Part shown: positions 46,900-56,489 of the stretch, piece by piece
How the letters are laid out: each line of letters begins with the position of its first letter
Numbering within the stretch: the stretch's first letter is position 1
Source: an uncultured Brachyspira sp.
Lineage (GTDB): Bacteria > Spirochaetota > Brachyspiria > Brachyspirales > Brachyspiraceae
Length of the DNA: 64,000 nt
Direction: 5' to 3'
Assembly (NCBI RefSeq): GCF_910588665.1
Contig: NZ_CAJUPR010000003.1
Coordinates: forward strand, 178,812 to 242,811
The notes under the pieces: generated by a model
What the model was told of the DNA's origin: nothing
Seen by the model: the letters and a program-made list of their open reading frames with translations, nothing else
The model's database searches: none
Position numbers and translations under genes: made by a program

Positions 46900-48039
46900 T
46901 ATATTATTTTGTATATTATTCAATTTATTATAAAAATTAATATTTGACAAATCCTCATTGAACTTTACTATATTGTATAAGTCTTCTTCATAATTCATAT
47001 TATCTTTTAATTCATTATATTTAGCTCTTATATCACCTGAATATTTAGCAAATTTCGGATCTCCTTTCATATCATCAGACTGTATGTACACAGTAGTGAA
47101 ACCTTTACCATATTTTTCTAAAATAAGCCACATTCTAGCCCCAAATTCAACACTTTCATCTGGTATCTGCTTATCTCCATACGGAAAATCAGGACATATA
47201 TAAACATGTGTAGGTCTTATTAACAGTATAGCAAATACAAAACCATATAAATCATCATTACTTCTATTTTCTTCGCATATAATATATTTAAGTACAAACA
47301 TACTTTTAGTTCCGCTCATCTTATATCTAATCATATTTTCAATAACTTTTATATAACCATCCACTCTTTTCATTTTTTTGTATGTAGATGGAGTTCCTGC
47401 ATCTATAGAAGTTGTTATAAAAATTTTATTTTCTTTTAGAGCATTATATACAGATTCACTATATTTTAATGAATTGCTGAACAGCATAACAGTTCCGCAA
47501 TTATTTTTTGTAAGATAATCTAAAATTTCATCAAAGTCTTCAAGTATAGTTGGTTCGCCTCCATTAAATTCTATCCAATTACCGCCTATTAATTTTCCTC
47601 TGCTCCTAAATAATTCTATAAACTCTATTAAATTAGTATAAACAGGAGGTTTAAAATTATTTTCTGTAGTAAAACTGCAATACGAGCATCTTAAATTACA
47701 AGAAGTAAAATGCTGAATATTGAATCCTGAAGTATACCCATGCCCTCCCAAATAATCAAAATTGACGTCCTTATATTCTCTTTCCATCAAAAGATTACAT
47801 TTTAAACAATCTCCTGTAGGACCTTCTGCTAATCCATTAAGCCTCTCAAATAATTCTATTCTTCTTTGTATAATTAATTCATAAGTAACTTTTCCGCTTT
47901 TCATTTCTTCTGCAGTTATTATGATAGGAGATTGAAATGTATTTGCACAGCAGCAAGTTATACCTCCGTAATAGAATCTAACTCCAGATTCTATATATTT
48001 GCATATTTTTACTTTATCATTAGGTTTGAAATTATTCAT
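46711..48039 (-). CDS. Radical SAM protein with shared C-terminal tail
   Basis: A 442-residue radical SAM enzyme. The 4Fe-4S motif is Cys114-x3-Cys118-x2-Cys121 (CNLRCSYC), with GGEP at 160-163. Extra cysteines lie upstream (Cys29-31 and CLKC at 78-81), possibly for a second cluster. The catalytic part ends near residue 375. The tail contains KLAWWIPIRKWRDNFRNK, two DQTRP units and a DLICNWYIYSN-type end, all within the duplicated 3' cassette. The substrate is unknown, but the operon suggests a sugar or surface-glycan modification. Confidence 0.83.
   Translation of the reverse strand: MNNFKPNDKVKICKYIESGVRFYYGGITCCCANTFQSPIIITAEEMKSGKVTYELIIQRRIELFERLNGLAEGPTGDCLKCNLLMEREYKDVNFDYLGGHGYTSGFNIQHFTSCNLRCSYCSFTTENNFKPPVYTNLIEFIELFRSRGKLIGGNWIEFNGGEPTILEDFDEILDYLTKNNCGTVMLFSNSLKYSESVYNALKENKIFITTSIDAGTPSTYKKMKRVDGYIKVIENMIRYKMSGTKSMFVLKYIICEENRSNDDLYGFVFAILLIRPTHVYICPDFPYGDKQIPDESVEFGARMWLILEKYGKGFTTVYIQSDDMKGDPKFAKYSGDIRAKYNELKDNMNYEEDLYNIVKFNEDLSNINFYNKLNNIQNNINKLAWWIPIRKWRDNFRNKILNADQTRPDQTRPDLICNWYIYSNITIKINKLQPILQYKITA
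46797..46833 (-). repeat. Pentanucleotide array (CAGAC)7
   Basis: Seven perfect CAGAC units on the coding strand (TGGTC on the plus strand), inside the radical SAM gene. Each frame of the array reads the same five-residue cycle D-Q-T-R-P without stops. Confidence 0.95.
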
Positions 48040-48040
48040 T

Positions 48041-49198
48041 TTATATATCCTTAAAACGTTTTATAATTATATTTATAAAAAATAAAAAATTAATTTTTAT
48101 ATATGATTTATTAATTTTTAATGAGAATATAGAATTTGCTTTAGCATCAATATCATTGTATTTGTTATACAATTTTGTAAATCCTAAAATACTAAAAATA
48201 TATTCATTATGCGTATTACATAAGTATATAAAATGAAAATCTTTGATATTAATACTTGTTTTTATTTGCACAATATTTTTCATATATATTAATAATTCAA
48301 TGAAAGATTTTTTCTGCATATCATTACAGGTATCATAAATAGGTAGAATATTATCATACATACCTGCTCTTATCCAATAATAAGGCAGATCATTCATTAT
48401 ATATCCTTGAAAATTTACGCCATTATAGCCTCTTACAATATCTAAGCATTTATGCTGTAATTCTTTATCATTAAAAAGTTTTAGACTTAATATAAAACCA
48501 ATAGATAAATCCATATCTTTTAGAAAATGATGTACATTTTTTTTGTTGTTAGCACCTCTAAAATAATCAGCTTTATCAACTAATGCCTGTATAAGTATAT
48601 TATTATTAGATTCAATATAATAAATATTTTTATTTTCATTTATTATTTTTGAAATTAATGCCATATGAGGAATCAATGCATATATATTAATATATGAATT
48701 TAACAGCACATAAGAATCTATGTTTATGCTTTTATATATAGCGCCCGGAAGAAATACAATTTCTAATATTAATTTTGCCAGTCTTGTTTTATCATCATAT
48801 CCGTAAGCAACTTTAGCATCCGCAAAAGTCTGTATTAAATCATATTTGTCAGTTTTTAAAGCATCTTCTATATTTTTCCAATATGTAAAATCTAATCTGT
48901 CATCATCGCATAATATCCAAAAATATTTTTTATTAACATATTCAAAAGCTCTGACAATATTAGCATTTCCGCCTATATTAATTTTATGCCTGATATGTGT
49001 TATATTATTATATTTTATTGATAGTTCTTTTAAATATTCACTAGTACCATCGCTTGAACAATTGTCAAGAAAAGTTATTGAACAATTTCTTATAGGACTA
49101 TCTTCATACAAAATATCAGATACTATTTTCTTTAATTTATCAGCTCTATTATAAGTTATTAAAATAATATCTAAATCTTTATTAATATCAAAACTCAT
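48041..49198 (-). CDS. Family 2 glycosyltransferase
   Basis: A 385-residue GT-A enzyme. The N-terminal domain has DIILITYNRADKLKKIV, LDNCSSDGTSEYL and the metal-binding ILCDDDRLD. The C-terminal half is not recognised and ends in a basic hydrophobic stretch (NFLFFINIIIKRFKDI), which may contact the membrane. Donor and acceptor are unknown. It is separated by 1 bp from the radical SAM gene and 4 bp from the next glycosyltransferase, so translation is coupled. Confidence 0.86.
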   Translation of the reverse strand: MSFDINKDLDIILITYNRADKLKKIVSDILYEDSPIRNCSITFLDNCSSDGTSEYLKELSIKYNNITHIRHKINIGGNANIVRAFEYVNKKYFWILCDDDRLDFTYWKNIEDALKTDKYDLIQTFADAKVAYGYDDKTRLAKLILEIVFLPGAIYKSINIDSYVLLNSYINIYALIPHMALISKIINENKNIYYIESNNNILIQALVDKADYFRGANNKKNVHHFLKDMDLSIGFILSLKLFNDKELQHKCLDIVRGYNGVNFQGYIMNDLPYYWIRAGMYDNILPIYDTCNDMQKKSFIELLIYMKNIVQIKTSINIKDFHFIYLCNTHNEYIFSILGFTKLYNKYNDIDAKANSIFSLKINKSYIKINFLFFINIIIKRFKDI

Positions 49199-49202
49199 AT
49201 TA

Positions 49203-50228
49203 TCACCTTTTAATATTTATTTTAAATCCTAAAATAAATAAAGTAATTATTTTTTCATCTATTTCTATGCCGAATAAAACAAATTTAAATGGAATAGTAA
49301 TGCTTAATGAACCAAATACTATTGATTTAATTCTAGGATATTTTTTTATAATCTCTTTTTTTCTTATAATTGAAAAAGCTTTTCTTTTACTAACTATTTT
49401 ACAAAGCTGGGCTGTATGCCAAATAACTATATTTGAAAATATTTTTTCAATTTTTATATCTATTTCATCTTTATAATTAGGATAAAACTGTTTAGCTTTA
49501 GATTTTAATTCAACTATTAATTCAGTCATATAATCTACATTTGATATGGTTTCTATGTTATATTTATCTTGTCCTAAATTATGTTCTGTATAACAGCCCA
49601 TAATTTCATCAGATAAAAAATATACATCTCCGTATAAAAACAAATAAAGCCATAACCAAGTATCTCCTGAAGGCAATGCCCTTTGAAATACCTGAGTTTT
49701 ATCTGCGGCAGATTTTCTAAACATAGCAAAAAAAGAGGTTATATTATCATATCCTTGATGATTAGCATAGTTTAGAAGATAATCAATCCCTTTTATATAT
49801 TCTTTTGAATTATATGTATCTATAAAAATACTATTATTATTTTCATTAAAACATTTCGCAATTCCTCTGACAATAACAATATTTTCATTTTCTTCCATAG
49901 CTTTAACTGCATTCTCAAAAAATGTATTGCTTAAAAAATAGTCATCATCGCATAAAACAACAGCATATTTCCCTTTTAAATGATTATATGCCTCAGAACC
50001 ATTGTAAATAGGTCCCATATTTTTTTCTCTTCTGCTGTAAATGATTCTTTTATCATTTTTCGAGTATTCCTGCATAAGTTCCAAAGTTCCGTCAGCTGAT
50101 GCATTATCTGAAACATATATTTCTATATTTTTATATGTTTGTTTTAATACACTATCTAAAGCTCTTTTTAAAAGTTCTTTTCTATTATAAGTAGGTATTA
50201 ATACAGAAATCAAAGGGGTATTATTCAT
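49203..50228 (-). CDS. Family 2 glycosyltransferase
   Basis: GT-A enzyme beginning MNNTPLISVLIPTYNRKELL with VSDNASADGTLELM and the DxD-type VVLCDDDYFL. I use the ATG at 50228, which has GGAG 7 bp upstream and overlaps the previous stop by 4 bp (ATGA); an ATG 27 bp upstream would give nine extra residues. The C-terminus has repeated GIEI/GFKI elements (VLFGIEIDEKIITLFILGF), like other proteins in this locus. Confidence 0.87.
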   Translation of the reverse strand: MNNTPLISVLIPTYNRKELLKRALDSVLKQTYKNIEIYVSDNASADGTLELMQEYSKNDKRIIYSRREKNMGPIYNGSEAYNHLKGKYAVVLCDDDYFLSNTFFENAVKAMEENENIVIVRGIAKCFNENNNSIFIDTYNSKEYIKGIDYLLNYANHQGYDNITSFFAMFRKSAADKTQVFQRALPSGDTWLWLYLFLYGDVYFLSDEIMGCYTEHNLGQDKYNIETISNVDYMTELIVELKSKAKQFYPNYKDEIDIKIEKIFSNIVIWHTAQLCKIVSKRKAFSIIRKKEIIKKYPRIKSIVFGSLSITIPFKFVLFGIEIDEKIITLFILGFKINIKR

Positions 50229-51247
50229 GTTAAAACTCCATTGATTAAATTCCATTCAATAGTTCTTTTTATTGCATCATCTAAGGTATAATTTTCTTTA
50301 ACATTAAGTTCTTTAATTATTTTAGTATTATCAGGTATATATTTGGGGGTAGGGTAGTTATAATTAGGTTCTGTCAATACTTCAATATTTCCTGTATAAT
50401 TATTAATAGAATGAGAAACTTTTTTTGCCAAATCGTATATAGAAATTTCATTGGAAGAACCGACATTATATATACTTTTATCATTGGAATTTAACAGCAT
50501 CGTAAAAAGCCATATTACCAAATCAGCAGTATATAAATAACTCCTTAAAGGTCTGCCATCTCCTTTTATTATTATGTTTTTATTTTGAATGACATCTCTG
50601 ATAAAATTGCCTGCAGCAAAATGTATATTCAGATTCAAATACGGACCGACAAAAGCAAAGCATCTGGCTATACTTACATTTATACTAGAATCCAAAAATA
50701 ATTCTTCCGATATTTTTTTAGCTTTACCATAATATGTAGCAGGGCAGCCGTCATAACTTTCTTTAAATGACTTTACCGATTCATATTGCTCTCCGTAAAC
50801 AGCTCCCGAACTAGTAAACAATAATTTTTTCACATTCATTTTACTAGTAATATTAATAATATTTTTAGTACCGTCTAATATTATTGAATACATTTCCATT
50901 GGATTTGATTTTTCTAAATCGAGAGATGCAGGAGCTGCGGCATGTATTATATAATCATATTCCTTATCGCAAGTAAAATTTCTTATATCTCCATCTATAA
51001 AACTTATAAAATCAAGATTATAATTCGGATAATTAAATAAAAAATCATACCTATTTCTAGTTAATATTGTAATATTAAAATTATAATATTGCCTTATATA
51101 TATTAAAAAATTAAGTATAGATTTTCCAAATAAACCTGTACCTCCTGTAATTAAAATATTTGTATTATTTAATTTATTTAAATTTGTTAAAATTTTCAAT
51201 TGATTGAAAATAAACTTTCTATCTTCTAATAAAACATTATTAATCAT
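50225..51247 (-). CDS. NAD-dependent sugar epimerase/dehydratase or reductase
   Basis: Extended SDR of 340 residues. The NAD loop ITGGTGLFGKSIL, the serine in LLFTSSGAVYG and the YGKAK catalytic pair are present, as in nucleotide-sugar epimerases, dehydratases and 4-ketoreductases. Its position after rfbFGH, the aldolase, the thiamine-diphosphate enzyme and the methyltransferase suggests it finishes the CDP-sugar by reducing or epimerising a keto group, which is inference. Confidence 0.85.
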   Translation of the reverse strand: MINNVLLEDRKFIFNQLKILTNLNKLNNTNILITGGTGLFGKSILNFLIYIRQYYNFNITILTRNRYDFLFNYPNYNLDFISFIDGDIRNFTCDKEYDYIIHAAAPASLDLEKSNPMEMYSIILDGTKNIINITSKMNVKKLLFTSSGAVYGEQYESVKSFKESYDGCPATYYGKAKKISEELFLDSSINVSIARCFAFVGPYLNLNIHFAAGNFIRDVIQNKNIIIKGDGRPLRSYLYTADLVIWLFTMLLNSNDKSIYNVGSSNEISIYDLAKKVSHSINNYTGNIEVLTEPNYNYPTPKYIPDNTKIIKELNVKENYTLDDAIKRTIEWNLINGVLT

Positions 51248-51295
51248 AATTATTTCTTTAGTTTTTACTAAACTTTACGATAATTTAAACAAATA

Positions 51296-52549
51296 CTATG
51301 CTGCTTCTTTACAGTAATTATTAAATCTCTGCTCTGCTCTGCTCTGCTCTGCTCTGCTCTGCTCTGCTCTGCTCTGCAATTCGTATATTTTGCCGTTAAA
51401 ATTTATATCATTTAATAAATCTTGCTTAATAATTTCAGAATATAAAACAGAAGTTATTAAAACATTATCACTATTTTTAAGTATATCGGGAGTAAATACT
51501 TCTACTTTATTACCTTTATGATCAATAATTTTTTTGCCTGAAAATGATTCATTCTTATCTATTATTCCATCAATATTACAATTTGAAAAATATTTTTTAT
51601 CCAATAATATTCTTCTTAAAAAAGCTCCAAATCCCCAGCAATAAGTTGATTTCGTATTATCTATATTATTAATACTGTATTCATCTATTTCATAACTATA
51701 ATTTATATATTCTTTCATTTTATTTATAGCTTCATAATCTTTTGATTTATTTATAACTTGTTTAGTTCCTTTTTTAAATATACCATATATTATATATGAT
51801 TTTATATTTGAAACATTATCAAAATAAAATGAATCTTTTTCTATTAATTTCAAATTATCAAATAAATATTCTAATGTAATCAATGAAAAGTGATTTATAT
51901 GTTCTAAATCAAAATAATAATATGATGCTAACTTATTTTTCATATATGATGTGGCATCAGGAACATCAATATATAATATGCCGTTATCATTTAATATATT
52001 ATCTAATATATACTTTACATTTTCTAAGTCATATATATGTTCTAATACCTGACTTAATATAACAACATCAAATTTTTTGTTAAAATTGATTATATCAGAA
52101 ATACTTGATTTTTTACCTTCTATATTATATTGCTTCAAATTTTCTACAGCATCATATGAAGCTTCGATGCCGTATAAATTAGTGTATCCGTGCTCCTGAA
52201 AAGTTCTTAAAAGTCCGCCTTTAGCACAGCCGATATCAGCTATACTGCTGTCTTTATTAATAAATTTTTCTATTCTATCTATTATACCATTATATCTTAT
52301 CTTATCTAACTCTGATAAGTTGCCAGCACCTGAAGTAAAAGAAGATGAATATTTTGCAGTATCTGAATAGTATTTGTCATAATCTGCTTGATTCCAATTT
52401 GTATTATTAAAAATAAATCCGCAATAATTACAGCATACTATATCATAATGTTCTGGTATAAATTCTTCCTCAGATTTAGCGAAATTTATTTTATATAATA
52501 TTTCACCTTCTTTGCATCCGCATATCGGACATATTCTTTGCAATACCAT
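51296..52549 (-). CDS. Zinc-ribbon class I methyltransferase, sugar C-methyltransferase type
   Basis: A 417-residue protein with an N-terminal zinc-binding site (Cys7/Cys10 and Cys40/Cys43), a SAM-binding core (IADIGCAKGGLLRTF) and a C-terminal Rossmann-like domain. This architecture is that of deoxysugar C-methyltransferases such as those acting on 3-keto sugars. The C-terminus runs into an AGAGC array that encodes SRAEQ three times and ends RFNNYCKEAA. It follows the thiamine-diphosphate gene by 3 bp. Confidence 0.83.
   Translation of the reverse strand: MVLQRICPICGCKEGEILYKINFAKSEEEFIPEHYDIVCCNYCGFIFNNTNWNQADYDKYYSDTAKYSSSFTSGAGNLSELDKIRYNGIIDRIEKFINKDSSIADIGCAKGGLLRTFQEHGYTNLYGIEASYDAVENLKQYNIEGKKSSISDIINFNKKFDVVILSQVLEHIYDLENVKYILDNILNDNGILYIDVPDATSYMKNKLASYYYFDLEHINHFSLITLEYLFDNLKLIEKDSFYFDNVSNIKSYIIYGIFKKGTKQVINKSKDYEAINKMKEYINYSYEIDEYSINNIDNTKSTYCWGFGAFLRRILLDKKYFSNCNIDGIIDKNESFSGKKIIDHKGNKVEVFTPDILKNSDNVLITSVLYSEIIKQDLLNDINFNGKIYELQSRAEQSRAEQSRAEQRFNNYCKEAA
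51327..51377 (-). repeat. Pentanucleotide array (AGAGC)9
   Basis: Nine full units of GCTCT on the plus strand (AGAGC on the coding strand) plus partial units, 51 bp in all, at the 3' end of the methyltransferase gene. All three frames read S-R-A-E-Q without stops. Confidence 0.95.
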
Positions 52550-52552
52550 AAA

Positions 52553-54337
52553 TTATCCTTTGTAGATATTTTCATCTAATTCTTCTTTAGAAAGCAGGGG
52601 AGACATATCTTCTAATGAACGGCTAATCATTTTTCCATTTGGAAGTTTTTCAGATGAAATTTTAGGCAAAAATAAATAATTTTTTTCTAAAATAACATTA
52701 CAAAATATAGGACCTTCAATATTTAAAATTTCATCTAATATACTATCTATATTTTCTTTTTTATCTAAGCAATAATATTTTAAATTAAATGCCTTTGCAA
52801 TAAACTCCCAATTTGGAAATGATACTCCTGAGTTTAAATCGCATCCTGTTCTTCTTTTAAAGAAATTATCCTGCGTCTGTCTTATAGAAGCATATTCATT
52901 ATTATTATATAAAAATAATTTAACATTCAAATTATAATGAGAAATAGTCTGAAGTTCCTGAATATTCATCATTAAACTTCCATCGCCCTCTAAACAAATA
53001 ATATTCTTACCTTTAGAAGCCACTGCTGCCCCTATAGAAGCAGGCAAGCCAAACCCCATAGCTGCACATCCTGAATTACAAAACATTCTGCTATTCTCTT
53101 TTACCACTCCTACCTGAAATAAGGCTAGGCTAGGGGTGGCATTTGTGCAAGTTACTATAGCATCATTAGATAATTTATCAGTAAGTCTGTATGTAAAATA
53201 ATATGGATTTACATTATTAGAAATAGTGTATTCATTTAAAAGTTTTGAATATTTATTCTTTATATTTAAAGCCCATTCTCTCCATTTTGTATGCTGTTTT
53301 ATATTAATATTGTCTAATGAATCATTTAAAGTTTTAATAAATAAATTCACATCATTATTAATTTTTATAGTATAATTTATAGTAGGTTTATTAAGCTCAG
53401 CATTATCTATATCTACAGCTATAAAATGTTTGGCATTTTTAGCAAAATTTTCATAATTATAGCTAGTCTGTCTTATGTTATTTCTTGAAGCTAAAGATAA
53501 TACAGCATCAGCATTTTGCAAAATTATATTTCCATATCTATTGCCTATAGTTCCTATTCTGCCTGCATAATTTTTATTATCTGTAGAAATTATATCAAAT
53601 CCGTTAAAAGTAGATAATACAGGAATATCCAATTTATCTATTAATTTATAAAACTCATCTATAGAATTAGAAAGTCTTATTCCATGACCTGCTATAATTA
53701 CAGGAGATTTAGCATTCTGCAATATATCTATTACCTCATCAATTTGTTCTCTTATAACTGGGTAATTTATAGTTTCTATTTTATATTCTTCTAAATTATT
53801 TTCATCAATATCTGAAGCCTGAACATTTAATGGTATATCCAGCCATACAGGACCTTTTCTTCCCGATTTTGCTATATGCAGAGCTTTTTGTATTTCATAT
53901 TTAATTTTTAACGGATCTTTAACCATAACAGCATATTTTGTAACAGGTTTTACAATATCTATAATATTTATTTCCTGATCTCCAAGCTGTCTTAAATTAA
54001 GTTCTCTGCAAGACTCTATTGCAGTTTCAAATTTCACCTGTCCTGAAATATATAATACAGGAATAGAATCTAAATATTCACCGATAACACCAGTTAATGT
54101 ATTGGTTCCTCCGGGTCCTGTTGTAATATTAACCACTGAAAAATTTTGATTAATTCTGCTGTAGCCATCAGCAGCTATTGCGCATGCTTGTTCATGATGA
54201 CAGCATATAACATTAATATTTTTATTGTTTCCAATAGAATCATTCAGATGCATAGCACCTCCGCCTGAAACCATAAAGACATCTTTTATGTTGTATTCTT
54301 CATTTAAAAATTTAAATATAAAATCAGAAAGCTTCAT
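52553..54337 (-). CDS. Thiamine-diphosphate enzyme (acetolactate synthase/YerE-like)
   Basis: A 594-residue enzyme with the three-domain acetolactate synthase layout. The cofactor-activating Glu49 (CCHHEQACAIAADGYSR) and the diphosphate motif GDGSLMMN...NNNEYAS are intact. In Yersinia, YerE of this family adds a two-carbon unit to a CDP-4-keto-dideoxysugar, giving a branched chain. The rfbFGH genes just upstream make that substrate, so a similar carboligation is likely here, possibly with a different donor. Confidence 0.85.
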   Translation of the reverse strand: MKLSDFIFKFLNEEYNIKDVFMVSGGGAMHLNDSIGNNKNINVICCHHEQACAIAADGYSRINQNFSVVNITTGPGGTNTLTGVIGEYLDSIPVLYISGQVKFETAIESCRELNLRQLGDQEINIIDIVKPVTKYAVMVKDPLKIKYEIQKALHIAKSGRKGPVWLDIPLNVQASDIDENNLEEYKIETINYPVIREQIDEVIDILQNAKSPVIIAGHGIRLSNSIDEFYKLIDKLDIPVLSTFNGFDIISTDNKNYAGRIGTIGNRYGNIILQNADAVLSLASRNNIRQTSYNYENFAKNAKHFIAVDIDNAELNKPTINYTIKINNDVNLFIKTLNDSLDNINIKQHTKWREWALNIKNKYSKLLNEYTISNNVNPYYFTYRLTDKLSNDAIVTCTNATPSLALFQVGVVKENSRMFCNSGCAAMGFGLPASIGAAVASKGKNIICLEGDGSLMMNIQELQTISHYNLNVKLFLYNNNEYASIRQTQDNFFKRRTGCDLNSGVSFPNWEFIAKAFNLKYYCLDKKENIDSILDEILNIEGPIFCNVILEKNYLFLPKISSEKLPNGKMISRSLEDMSPLLSKEELDENIYKG

Positions 54338-54345
54338 AAGATATC

Positions 54346-55173
54346 CTATAGAACAGCAGCTGTACTTTTATTATATTTAATTAAATTTTGTATAAGCATA
54401 GTTTTTAATCTAGTTTGTTCATAGCCGGGATTATAATTATATTTTCTCAAGAAATGTTCTGTAGATAAATTACCGTCATGCCATTTTCCGCCAAGTCCCA
54501 TCATTGTAATATCAGTATACCTGCATCCATAATGCAAAGCTACTTCTAAAAGCATTTCTGCGGTTCCATTTTTATCATGTAAATGTATGCCTGCCTCAAT
54601 ACCTTCAGATCTGCATGCTTCTATAGTATTTCTAATATATTCCGGTGTGAATATGCTTTCTGTATCAGCAAAATAAATAACAGGAATTTCATTCTGTTTT
54701 GCAAACTTAGCAAATTCTTTATTTTTTTCTATAGTATTATGCCCTGAACTTGTGAAATTAATAAATACTTCATATCCTAAATCTTTAATTTCTTTAACAT
54801 GTTTTTCTAAAACTTCAAAGTCTGTTTCGCTGGATCTTGTAAGGATTCTAATTGTATCTATTATAGTTTCTTTTTTTAGAAGCAGCTTACTTAAAGGTCT
54901 TTGAATATCTCTCATAGCAGAAAGTTTTACTGTATTTTTTGTAGCAGAAAAAATTTTTTTAATTTCATCATTATCCAAACTGCAATAACGGAAATGTCCT
55001 CTATCAGGATCCGCCTCTTTATTATGAAAAAAACCTAATTCTAAATAATCAATTCCAGCAGATTGAGCAAACTTATAATAATCTCTGCAGAAATCTTCAT
55101 CAAAAAACCAGCCAGTTTGATAACCAGCTTCTCTGAATGTACAATCAAATACTGTTATATTTCCTATCATCAT
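54346..55173 (-). CDS. HMGL-type aldolase
   Basis: A 275-residue TIM-barrel enzyme of the HMG-CoA lyase/4-hydroxy-2-oxovalerate aldolase/isopropylmalate synthase superfamily. The N-terminal FDCTFREAGY supplies metal ligand Asp10 and catalytic Arg14, and GIHLHDKNG supplies His197 and His199. There is no CoA-binding or regulatory domain. Its place between rfbH and the thiamine-diphosphate enzyme suggests it forms or splits a keto acid used to build the branched sugar; the actual substrates are not known. Confidence 0.82.
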   Translation of the reverse strand: MMIGNITVFDCTFREAGYQTGWFFDEDFCRDYYKFAQSAGIDYLELGFFHNKEADPDRGHFRYCSLDNDEIKKIFSATKNTVKLSAMRDIQRPLSKLLLKKETIIDTIRILTRSSETDFEVLEKHVKEIKDLGYEVFINFTSSGHNTIEKNKEFAKFAKQNEIPVIYFADTESIFTPEYIRNTIEACRSEGIEAGIHLHDKNGTAEMLLEVALHYGCRYTDITMMGLGGKWHDGNLSTEHFLRKYNYNPGYEQTRLKTMLIQNLIKYNKSTAAVL

Positions 55174-55183
55174 TTTACTCCTA

Positions 55184-56482
55184 CTATAAATTTGACATAA
55201 ATTTACCTATTATAGATTCAACATAATCAATCATAGAATCATCAATACCTGGATAAACACCAATCCAAAAACTATTATTCATAATAAAATCAGAATTAAT
55301 TAAATTTCCAACTATTTTGTAATTTCTTCCAATCATATAAGGCTGTTTAGTAATATTACCTGCAAATAATAATCTGGTGGCTATTTTATTTTCATTCAAG
55401 TATTTTACTAAATCATTTCTGCTGAAAGGAGCATCAGCTTTAACGCTTATAAGAAATCCAAACCAAGAAGGCTCACTGTTTTCCTGTGCTTTAGGTAAAA
55501 TTAAATACTTACTGAATTTTTCTAATTTATTTTTTATTTTTTTGAAATTATCTTTTCTTTTTTCTATAAAGGTATTTATCTTTCTAAACTGAGAAACACC
55601 GCATGCTGCCTGCATATCTGTAATTTTTAGATTATAACCTAAATGCGAATAGGTATATTTATGATCATAACCTTCTGGCAGATTTCCTAATTTCTGAGAG
55701 AACCTCCGACTGCAAGTATCATCGCATCCCGGAGCACACCAGCAATCTCTTCCCCAATCTCTAATACTTTCCATTGATTTTTTTAATATTGGATTATTGG
55801 TAAGTACTGCTCCTCCTTCTCCCATAGTAATATGATGTGCAGGATAAAAACTCAATGTAGCAATATCTCCTAATGTACCGACTTTTTTATTATTATAAGT
55901 TGAGCCAAAAGCATCACAGCAATCTTCTATCAGCCATAAATTATACTTTTCACAAAATTCTTTTACTTTCTGTATATTAAATGGATTTCCTAAAGTATGT
56001 GCTAAAATAACAGCCTTAGTTTTTTCACTTACAGCTTTTTCTAATTCATCAATATTTATATTATATGTTTCTAATTCAGCATCAACAAATACAGGAACTA
56101 AATTATTCTGTAATATCGGATTAACCGTTGTAGGAAAGCCTGATGCCGCTGTAATAACTTCATCTCCTGCTTTTAATGCTCTATCTTTTAATAAATAACT
56201 TGTTAAAGAAGATACAGCTATCAAATTAGCAGAAGAACCTGAATTGCAGGTTAAACAATATTTTAATCCAAAGAACTTTTCTAATTCTCTTTCAAACTCA
56301 TCATTATATCTATAAGTTGTAAGATGAAAATCTAAAGCACTATCTACTAATGCCGCTATATCATCTTCATCAAATATTCTTCCAGAAACAGGTACAGAAC
56401 TTATACCTTTAATAAATTCTTTTTTATGATATTCATTTCTAGCATACTCTCTGACAAGTTCTAATAGTTTATCTCTATCCAT
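55184..56482 (-). CDS. rfbH: CDP-4-keto-6-deoxyglucose 3-dehydratase (RfbH/E1)
   Basis: PMP-dependent iron-sulfur dehydratase that removes the 3-hydroxyl of CDP-4-keto-6-deoxyglucose. Unlike aminotransferases it has histidine in place of the PLP lysine (YPAHHITMGEGG, His217), and the 2Fe-2S cysteines are visible at 247, 249, 253 and 257 (CWCAPGCDDTC). 432 residues. A reductase partner (E3-type) is not seen in the window. Confidence 0.93.
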   Translation of the reverse strand: MDRDKLLELVREYARNEYHKKEFIKGISSVPVSGRIFDEDDIAALVDSALDFHLTTYRYNDEFERELEKFFGLKYCLTCNSGSSANLIAVSSLTSYLLKDRALKAGDEVITAASGFPTTVNPILQNNLVPVFVDAELETYNINIDELEKAVSEKTKAVILAHTLGNPFNIQKVKEFCEKYNLWLIEDCCDAFGSTYNNKKVGTLGDIATLSFYPAHHITMGEGGAVLTNNPILKKSMESIRDWGRDCWCAPGCDDTCSRRFSQKLGNLPEGYDHKYTYSHLGYNLKITDMQAACGVSQFRKINTFIEKRKDNFKKIKNKLEKFSKYLILPKAQENSEPSWFGFLISVKADAPFSRNDLVKYLNENKIATRLLFAGNITKQPYMIGRNYKIVGNLINSDFIMNNSFWIGVYPGIDDSMIDYVESIIGKFMSNL

Positions 56483-56489
56483 ATTTTAA

